DNA of 34,483 nt, from assembly GCA_016235805.1 (NCBI GenBank), contig JACRIY010000024.1:1-34483 (forward strand), read 5' to 3'. Positions within the stretch are counted from its first letter, which is position 1, and each line of letters starts with the position of its first letter. The notes below the pieces were generated by a model that saw only the letters and a program-made list of their open reading frames with translations, was not told where the DNA came from and did no database searches. The stretch comes from Rhodocyclales bacterium. Lineage in GTDB: Bacteria > Pseudomonadota > Gammaproteobacteria > Burkholderiales > Rhodocyclaceae. Made by a program: the position numbers and the translations under genes. Of the stretch, positions 29,593-34,483 are shown piece by piece.

Positions 29593-30594
29593 CTACTTCA
29601 CCACCCCCAGCCGCCCGTTGTGGCTGCCCATGTACCAGTAGCGCCCGGCGGCGTCGATGACGGCCTTGCGGATGCCGAGGTTCTTCGAGGGCAGGGCGAT
29701 GACGCGGAATTCCTCCTTGGCAGGATCGAACACGGAGACGGTATCGGTGTCGATGCCGTTGATCCAGATGCGCCCGGCGGCGTCGGCGGTGACGGCGTAG
29801 GCGCGCTCGCCGCCGGCCCTGGGCAGCGCCCAGGTCTTGACGATGCGTTTCGCCTTCGAATCAAGTTTGGCCAGCAGACCGTTGCCGTAGTAGGCCACCC
29901 ACAGGCTGCCGTCGGGCGCGGTGGCGATGCGGCGCGGCAGCGAACCGGCGCCGGTCGGCACCTCGCCGGTCTTGCCGCTGGCGGGATCGATCCAGCCCAG
30001 CGCATCGCCGGCCAGGCGGCAGACCCAGACGATGCCGTCGCGGTCGATGGCGAGTCCGTAGGGATTGCCGCTCATCGGGAACTCGTCGATCCTGCCGCTG
30101 GCGCGATCCAGGCGGCCGACGCGCTGGCCGTTCTGGATGGTGAACCACAGCTTGCCGTTGGCATCGATGACGATGGTGTGCGGATCGCCGCCGCCGGGCA
30201 CCTTGTATTCGGTGACCTTGCCGCTTTTCGGATCGAGGCGGCCGATGCTGCCATTGCCGTTGCCGGTATACCAGACGATGCCGGCCTCGTCGACGACAAG
30301 GCCGTGCGGTTTCGCGCCGGGCGGCAGTTCCCACTCGGTGAATTTCTCGGTGGCGGTGTCGAAGCGCGCGATGCGGTTGCCGTGCATCACGGCGATGTAG
30401 ATGTTGCCGTCGGGCGCGGGTGCCGGGTCGCGCGCGAAGTTCGGCGTCGGCACCGGCCACTCCCGCGCCTCGCCGGCGATCTGCTTCAGCGCGCCGGGCG
30501 TGACGCCGTAGTTCGAGCCGCCGGCCAGCGCGGCGCCGGCGACGATTCCCCAGGCGATGGCTGAACAGAGACGAATTGCGGATACCGTTTTCAT
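29593..30594 (-). CDS. secreted Vgb/SMP-30-like beta-propeller protein
   Basis: A 333-residue exported protein. The signal peptide (MKTVSAIRLCSAIAWGIVAGAALA) is followed by about six repeats of roughly 42 residues with the pattern G-x-x-x-D-x-x-G-x-(I/L)-W-(Y/F/V) and (I/L)-x-x-(F/L/W)-D. Examples are PHGLVVDEAGIVWYTG, PHTIVIDANGKLWFT and PYGLAIDRDGIVWVC. This is a six- or seven-blade propeller like virginiamycin B lyase and related NHL/SMP-30 proteins, which bind or cleave small molecules. The lyase name should not be taken as function. It starts 23 bases after soxA with AGGAGG upstream, so it is part of the Sox transcript. Confidence 0.8.
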   Translation of the reverse strand: MKTVSAIRLCSAIAWGIVAGAALAGGSNYGVTPGALKQIAGEAREWPVPTPNFARDPAPAPDGNIYIAVMHGNRIARFDTATEKFTEWELPPGAKPHGLVVDEAGIVWYTGNGNGSIGRLDPKSGKVTEYKVPGGGDPHTIVIDANGKLWFTIQNGQRVGRLDRASGRIDEFPMSGNPYGLAIDRDGIVWVCRLAGDALGWIDPASGKTGEVPTGAGSLPRRIATAPDGSLWVAYYGNGLLAKLDSKAKRIVKTWALPRAGGERAYAVTADAAGRIWINGIDTDTVSVFDPAKEEFRVIALPSKNLGIRKAVIDAAGRYWYMGSHNGRLGVVK

Positions 30595-30617
30595 GGCTTT
30601 CCTCCTGGTTTGTCGTG

Positions 30618-31370
30618 CTAGCGCCTCACCCCCGGCGCCTCCAGCGCCAGTCCCTGCGCGCGCCGCGCGAGAAAAAGTTGCAGGGCGAGCAGGTCATCGG
30701 ATCTATAGGCCGGCATCTCCGCGCGCACGCCGAGGAAGCAGGCGCGCAGGCGACGCTCCAGGCTGCCCGCGGCCTGCCATTCCATGCGGTAGGCCGGCCA
30801 GGCGGTCGGCTGGCCCTGGCTGATCTTCTCGACCAGCAGCGTCTTGCCGGCATGCTGCTCGTGACAATGGGTGCAGGCCAGGTTCATCTGGCCCATGCGC
30901 GTTCCGTACAGTTCGCGGCCGCGCTCGAACAGTGGCCGCGCCGCGCCTTCGGCCTCCACCCGCAAGGGCATGCCGCGCGACTGCAGCGCAATGTAGGCCT
31001 GCAGGCCGATGGCATCGTGGGCTTCCGGCGGCGGCTCGGGCGCCTGCTGTTCGCGGACGATGCAGGCGTTGATGCGCGCCTCCAGCGTGCTGACGCGGCC
31101 CAGCCGCGCGTCCCAGGCCGGCAGGCGCGCCGCCAGCCCGCGCATCGACTGCTCCGCCGCGCCGTGGCAGTCGGCGCAGGACTTTCCCGTCGCGCCCGGC
31201 TTGCGCGTCCACGCCGCCGCGCCGCGTTCGACCCAGAGCATGGCCGGATTGGCGAAGTCGTCGGCCTGCAGGCGGCGGATGTCCTCGCCCTGGTAGTCGA
31301 GCCCGGAGCGCGGCGCCTGCGGCCAGGCCGGCGCGGCCAGCAGCGCAAGGCTCAGCGCGAGGGCTTTCAC
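30618..31370 (-). CDS. soxA: sulfur-oxidation diheme cytochrome SoxA
   Basis: A 250-residue periplasmic cytochrome. It has a signal peptide (MKALALSLALLAAPAWPQA) and two heme c sites: CADCH (65-69) and CTHCH (166-170). Cys103 (INACIVREQ) corresponds to the structural/ligand Cys of the first heme domain. Cys211 (RACFLGVRAEMPAY) matches the active-site Cys that carries persulfide in SoxAX. In the Sox pathway SoxAX joins thiosulfate oxidatively to the Cys of SoxY. Its ATG overlaps the soxZ stop as ATGA (31367-31370). The proteins SoxB and SoxCD that complete the pathway are not in the window. Confidence 0.92.
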   Translation of the reverse strand: MKALALSLALLAAPAWPQAPRSGLDYQGEDIRRLQADDFANPAMLWVERGAAAWTRKPGATGKSCADCHGAAEQSMRGLAARLPAWDARLGRVSTLEARINACIVREQQAPEPPPEAHDAIGLQAYIALQSRGMPLRVEAEGAARPLFERGRELYGTRMGQMNLACTHCHEQHAGKTLLVEKISQGQPTAWPAYRMEWQAAGSLERRLRACFLGVRAEMPAYRSDDLLALQLFLARRAQGLALEAPGVRR

Positions 31371-31699
31371 GCGACCTCGATCGCAGCCGCGAGGCGGCCC
31401 TTGACGCCGAGGTCGTCTTCCCAGTCAATGACGACATCGCCGCTGGCGGTGGCGCGGGTGAAGAAGGCGAAATAGGGATTGGCGGCCATGCCGGTGCCGA
31501 GTTCGGCGCGCAGGATTTCGCGGCCGTCATAGCGCGCACTGAGGCGATGGATGATGTTGCGGGGCACGCTTCGGCCCAGCGTGTCGCGGCGAAATCCGTT
31601 TTCCATCGGGTGCTGCAGCAGCAGCCGGATCTCAATGACCTCGCCGCGCTTCGCCCTGGGCGGCACGCGCAGGCGGCCGATCGCGTTCACTTCGCTCAC
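31367..31699 (-). CDS. soxZ: sulfur carrier subunit SoxZ
   Basis: A 110-residue protein with the SoxZ immunoglobulin-like fold: RLRVPPRAKRGEVIEIRLLLQHPMENGFRRD at the start, RNIIHRLSARYDGREILRAELG in the middle and a final IDWEDDLGVKG strand. SoxZ holds SoxY in the heterodimer that carries sulfur intermediates on the SoxY Cys. As usual it has no signal peptide of its own and would be exported with SoxY, which has a Tat-like signal. The start is a GTG at 31699; its best ribosome site, GGAGGG, is part of the G-rich repeat that ends at 31707. A second GTG at 31690 is possible. It overlaps soxA by 4 bases. Confidence 0.9.
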   Translation of the reverse strand: MSEVNAIGRLRVPPRAKRGEVIEIRLLLQHPMENGFRRDTLGRSVPRNIIHRLSARYDGREILRAELGTGMAANPYFAFFTRATASGDVVIDWEDDLGVKGRLAAAIEVA

Positions 31700-31706
31700 G
31701 TAAGGG

Positions 31707-31767
31707 CCCTCCCCCCAGCCCCCTCCCCGCGGGAGGGGGTGACATCGGTTCGCCGCTGCGCGGCTCC
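31707..31767 (-). repeat. G-rich hairpin element between soxY and soxZ
   Basis: On the minus (sense) strand this reads GGAGCCGCGCAGCGGCGAAC, four variable bases, GTCAC, a stem CCCCCTCCC/GGGAGGGGG (31739-31719) with loop GCG, then CTGGGGGGAGGG. It has the same order and spacing as 8434-8492. Relative to that copy the stem carries a G:C to T:A paired change. The distal G-runs contain the likely soxZ Shine-Dalgarno. Confidence 0.6.
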
Positions 31768-31808
31768 ATGCCGTGACTGGCGCGCCTTCGGGCGGCCGTG
31801 CGGAGCGC

Positions 31809-32267
31809 TCACAGGCTCATCTCGTCGAGGCAGGCGGCCGAGGTGACGATGACCTCCGTCTCGTCCGACCAGGCGGATCCGTCCGACAGCACGGCGATGG
31901 CGACCACGCGCTGGCTGCCGGCGAGCCGGATGCGCGTCGTGACTTTGGCGCGGCCGGCATGGGGTCCGAGGTGGAAGCTGGCGATCAGGGGACGCGGGTT
32001 GCGCTCGGCGAACACATGCAGGCTGCGCACGTGGTCGGCTTCCGTCATCGGGCTGTCGACATTCAATTCAAGCGGCACGGAATTGCCGTTCTCAGCAAGT
32101 TGCGGCAGGCCGAGGCGCACCCGCCCCGGCCTTGGCTGAACCTCGCCGGCGACGGCGCGGATCAGTGGCAGCAGGTCCTGCAGCGGCATCAGTTGTTGCG
32201 CCCGCAGCGGCCGGGCGCTACCGGCCAGGCCCATGCCGCCCAACTGCAGGAAATGCCGTCGCTTCAT
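31809..32267 (-). CDS. soxY: SoxY-like sulfur carrier with atypical C-terminus
   Basis: A 152-residue exported protein. The N-terminus MKRRHFLQLGGMGLAGSARP is a Tat-like signal, as in SoxY, and the core is plainly SoxY: LPQLAENGNSVPLELNVDSP, MTEADHVRSLHVFAERNP, and ASFHLGPHAGRAKVTTRIRL. In ordinary SoxY the chain ends in GGCGG, whose Cys on a flexible arm carries the sulfur substrate. Here it ends VTSAACLDEMSL: one Cys (146) is in about the right place, but the glycines are replaced and six residues follow. The start overlaps the soxX stop as ATGA. Whether this arm can enter SoxAX and SoxB active sites is unclear, so thiosulfate carriage should not be assumed. Confidence 0.82.
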   Translation of the reverse strand: MKRRHFLQLGGMGLAGSARPLRAQQLMPLQDLLPLIRAVAGEVQPRPGRVRLGLPQLAENGNSVPLELNVDSPMTEADHVRSLHVFAERNPRPLIASFHLGPHAGRAKVTTRIRLAGSQRVVAIAVLSDGSAWSDETEVIVTSAACLDEMSL

Positions 32268-32662
32268 TTCAGCCCGCCGAGGAAGTTGACGAGGTCCTCG
32301 ACCTGCTGCGCGTCGAGCAGGGTCTTGCCGGCATACGCTGCGGCGACGCGATTGAGGCCTGAACTGCGATGGAAGGCCGGCATCGCGGCATCGGGTTTGA
32401 CCGCGGTGATGTCCACCACGCGCTGGCGCAATTGCGCGAGTGTGAGGCGCGCGCCGATGCCGTCCAGCGCCGGGCCGACATTTCCGGCGGGCGCCATGTC
32501 GGACAGCGCATGGCAGATCACGCAGTGGCCCTGTTCGCGCTGCACGAAGACGCCGCGGCCGCGCTGCGCGTCACCGGCGGCGGCGAGCGGCGCCTCCAGC
32601 GAATCAGCGGCCGCCGCAAGCGACGAGGCGGCGGCCAGCAGCAGGGCCGCCGCGCGCTTCAT
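32264..32662 (-). CDS. soxX: sulfur-oxidation cytochrome SoxX
   Basis: A 132-residue monoheme cytochrome c. It has a signal peptide (MKRAAALLLAAASSLAAAAD), the heme site CVICH (Cys47, Cys50, His51), NVGPALDGIGARL, and the likely axial Met94 in KPDAAMPAFHRSSGLNRVA. The C-terminal helix ends VEDLVNFLGGLK, the standard SoxX finish. It pairs with SoxA and takes up the electrons released when sulfur is joined to SoxY. Translation is coupled on both sides by ATGA overlaps: with the Mo hydroxylase gene at 32659-32662 and with soxY at 32264-32267. Confidence 0.88.
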   Translation of the reverse strand: MKRAAALLLAAASSLAAAADSLEAPLAAAGDAQRGRGVFVQREQGHCVICHALSDMAPAGNVGPALDGIGARLTLAQLRQRVVDITAVKPDAAMPAFHRSSGLNRVAAAYAGKTLLDAQQVEDLVNFLGGLK

Positions 32663-34483
32663 GCCTTGCGCAGGTCGTGGTGCTTGAGCGGCAGCGAGCG
32701 GATGCGCTTGCCGGTGGCGGCGAAGATGGCGTTGCACAGGGCCGGCGCCACGCACAGGGCACCCGGCTCGCCATGACCGCCCCAGAAGCCGCCGGTCGGC
32801 ACCAGCACGGTTTCCACCTTGGGCATTTCCGCTATGCCGAGCAGCTGGAACTCGTTGAAGTTGGCTTCGACCATGCGCCCTTTGGCCACGGTGTTCTCCT
32901 GGTACTGGGTGGCGCCAAGCATGAAGGCGATGTTGCCTTCCGACTGGGCGCGGCAGGTATCGGGATTGACCACATGGCCCGAGTCGATCGCCGAGACCAC
33001 GCGATGCACCTTGAGCTCGCCCTTGTCCGACACTGAAACCTCGGCCACCATCGCCGTGAAGCTGCCGAAGCCGTCCGACACCGCGATGCCGCGATGCACG
33101 CCCGCCGGCAGCGGCCCGCCCCAGTTCGCCGCCTTGGCCACCGCTTCGAGCACCAGCCGGTTCTTGTCGCCGGGCTTGAGCATGGCGAGGCGGTACTCCA
33201 GCGGGTCGCGCCCGGCAGCCACCGCCAGTTCGTCGATGAAGCACTCGCGGTAGTAGGCATTCTGCAGGCCCGGCGCGCGCCAGAAACCGACCGGCACGTG
33301 CGGGTTGCGCATGGCATAGTCGATCTGCTGGTTGGGGATGGTGTAGGGCATGTCCGAGAGCGTTCTTACCGCCGTGAAATCGATGCCCTTGTTGATCGCT
33401 TCGGGGCGCAGCAGCGCGAGGATGGACGGGCAGGCGATGGCGGCCTGCATGGCCGTGACATTGCCCTGGGCGTCGAGCCCCGCCTTCATGCGCACCAGGC
33501 TGGCCGGCCGGTAGTAACCGTGCTGCATGTCCTCGGCGCGCGACCACATCATCTTCACCGGCTTGCCGGGCATCGCCTTGGCGATCAGCACGCCCTGCCT
33601 GACGAAATCCTGCGGCGCGCCGCGGCGGCCGAAACCGCCGCCCAACATGGGCTTGTGCACCTCGACCTTTTCCAGCGGCAGGCCGGCGGTCTCGGCGGCC
33701 ATGGCCATCGAGGCCTCGGCGTTCTGCGTCGAGGTCCACACTTCCAGCGTGCCGTCAGCCTTGAACCAGGCGGTGCAGGTCTGCGGCTCCATGGTGGCGT
33801 GGTTGACGTAGGGCGAGTAGTACTCGGCTTCGATCACCTTCGCCGCGCCCGCCAGCGCCGTGGCGCCAGCGCCGACTTTTCGCGCTTCGGCCAGCTTGGG
33901 GTCGTCGAGCCCGTCGCGCAGCAGCTTCAGGATGCTTTCGCTGCTGACGCTGCCGTTGGCGCCCTCGTCCCACTCGACCTTGAGCTTCTGCAATGCCTGG
34001 TCGGCGCGCCACCAGCTGTCGGCGATCACGGCGACGAAGTCGCCCTCGCGCACCACCTTCTTCACGCCGCGCATCTTCTCGGCGGCGGCGGCATCGACGC
34101 TCTTGACCTTGCCGCCGAACACCGGGCATTGCGCGATCGACGCGTGCAGCATGCCGGGCAGCACCACGTCGACGCCGAACACCGGCTTGCCCAGCACCTT
34201 GTCCGGCACGTCGAAGCGCCGCATCGATTTGCCGGCGATCTTCCAGTCCTTGGCGTCGCGCAGCGGCGGGTCCTTGGGCGGCGTCAGCTTTGCCGCGTCG
34301 GCGGCGAGCTGGCCGTAGCGCAGGGTACGTCCGCTGCCGACATGGGTGACCACGCTGTTGGCGCCGATGCATTCCCCCACCGGCACCTGCCAGCGCGCGG
34401 CGGCGGCTTCCACCAGCATGATGCGCGCCGCGGCGCCGGCCTTGCGCACGTAGTCCTGCGAACTGCGCACGCCCTGGCTGCCG
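32659..34483 (-). CDS. isoquinoline 1-oxidoreductase-like molybdopterin subunit, N-terminus cut by window
   Basis: About 607 residues of a larger (usually 700-750) periplasmic-type molybdopterin subunit; the reading frame runs off the end and the first in-frame GTG at 34470 is internal. Family marks are AGKSMRRFDVPDKVLGKPVFGVDVVLPGMLHASI, the MLGGGFGRRG motif, CRAQSEGNIAFMLGATQYQE, and GGFWGGHGEPGALCVAPALCNAI, where the Glu of GHGEP is the likely catalytic base. The group resembles IorB and membrane aldehyde dehydrogenases, which pass electrons to c-type cytochromes. It is translationally coupled to SoxX. A 24-base block at 33856-33879, identical to an intergenic repeat, encodes the VGAGATA segment. 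Confidence 0.88.
   Translation of the reverse strand, partial: GSQGVRSSQDYVRKAGAAARIMLVEAAAARWQVPVGECIGANSVVTHVGSGRTLRYGQLAADAAKLTPPKDPPLRDAKDWKIAGKSMRRFDVPDKVLGKPVFGVDVVLPGMLHASIAQCPVFGGKVKSVDAAAAEKMRGVKKVVREGDFVAVIADSWWRADQALQKLKVEWDEGANGSVSSESILKLLRDGLDDPKLAEARKVGAGATALAGAAKVIEAEYYSPYVNHATMEPQTCTAWFKADGTLEVWTSTQNAEASMAMAAETAGLPLEKVEVHKPMLGGGFGRRGAPQDFVRQGVLIAKAMPGKPVKMMWSRAEDMQHGYYRPASLVRMKAGLDAQGNVTAMQAAIACPSILALLRPEAINKGIDFTAVRTLSDMPYTIPNQQIDYAMRNPHVPVGFWRAPGLQNAYYRECFIDELAVAAGRDPLEYRLAMLKPGDKNRLVLEAVAKAANWGGPLPAGVHRGIAVSDGFGSFTAMVAEVSVSDKGELKVHRVVSAIDSGHVVNPDTCRAQSEGNIAFMLGATQYQENTVAKGRMVEANFNEFQLLGIAEMPKVETVLVPTGGFWGGHGEPGALCVAPALCNAIFAATGKRIRSLPLKHHDLRKA
33856..33879 (-). repeat. dispersed AAAGTCGGCG-type repeat, copy inside a coding region
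   Basis: These 24 bases are identical to 2805-2828, which are intergenic. Here they are read in frame as part of RKVGAGATAL in the Mo hydroxylase, in a loop region where the family is variable. Confidence 0.45.

Noticed and set aside
29593..30594. Antibiotic resistance gene (virginiamycin B lyase)
   Set aside because: Propeller repeats give this name easily. The secreted form and Sox context do not support a streptogramin role, and catalytic residues were not confirmed.
32264..33739. A 491-codon version of SoxX
   Set aside because: The upstream codons are a shifted frame of the Mo hydroxylase. The signal peptide and SoxX domain start at 32662.
1..34483. CRISPR arrays, tRNA or rRNA genes, transposases, integrases, phage genes
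   Set aside because: None was seen on either strand. The repeats present are short, few and unevenly spaced.

Overview
The window is GC-rich chromosomal DNA, most like a betaproteobacterium of the Rhodocyclales or Nitrosomonadales type. That placement is inferred from gene content: a PEP-CTERM protein, Sox proteins, a cyanate operon, molybdenum hydroxylases, an OsmC-YcaO fusion and several periplasmic copper and heme proteins. No 16S or other phylogenetic marker is present. I saw no tRNA, rRNA, CRISPR array, transposase or phage gene. Coding density is high and no gene-free gap exceeds 300 bases; the longest is about 275 bases, at 5945-6218.

Layout. 1-741 is the 3' end of a DUF2126/transglutaminase-type gene. 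949-1587 is a PEP-CTERM surface protein with a clear promoter and terminator. 1746-2750 (-) is an orphan TRAP solute-binding protein. 2849-5944 (-) is a three-gene periplasmic operon: a helical secreted protein, a tandem PilJ-type sensor-domain protein and a Tat-exported multicopper oxidase. 6219-6824 (+) is a SCO1-type copper chaperone. 7037-11125 (+) is a cyanate operon: NrtA/CynA-like, permease, ATPase, cyanase and a DsrE-like protein, behind a probable sigma-54 promoter. 11296-13167 (+) is a 7TM PAS histidine kinase. 13157-14371 (-) holds an exported TrmO/TsaA-like protein, a membrane protein and a duplicated scrap of the TrmO-like 3' end. 14600-17347 holds a cytochrome c, a cupredoxin, an SRPBCC protein, an HDOD protein and a small HD-GYP-N-like protein.

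17429-25664 (-) reads as one catabolic unit: a MoaD-like protein, the FAD, [2Fe-2S] and Mo subunits of a xanthine-oxidase-family hydroxylase, an acyl-CoA dehydrogenase, an ABC solute-binding protein and an acyl-CoA ligase. A divergent TetR gene (25867-26478) and an operator over the leftward promoter suggest inducible control. The parts fit uptake of an organic acid, CoA activation, dehydrogenation and water-derived hydroxylation; the substrate is unknown. 26599-28803 (-) is an OsmC-YcaO fusion. 29001-34483 (-) holds, in transcription order, an isoquinoline-oxidoreductase-like Mo subunit (cut by the window end), SoxX, an atypical SoxY, SoxZ, SoxA, a secreted beta-propeller and a flavin reductase.

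The most unusual points are: (1) a TrmO/TsaA-family domain behind a signal peptide, with a paralogous 3' fragment diverged almost only at synonymous sites; (2) a structured G-rich repeat placed in the sense strand ahead of start codons inside two unrelated operons, once overlapping the likely soxZ Shine-Dalgarno; (3) a Sox carrier set joined to a molybdenum hydroxylase, with a SoxY lacking the usual GGCGG tail; (4) a 150-bp MITE-like element inside the catabolic operon.
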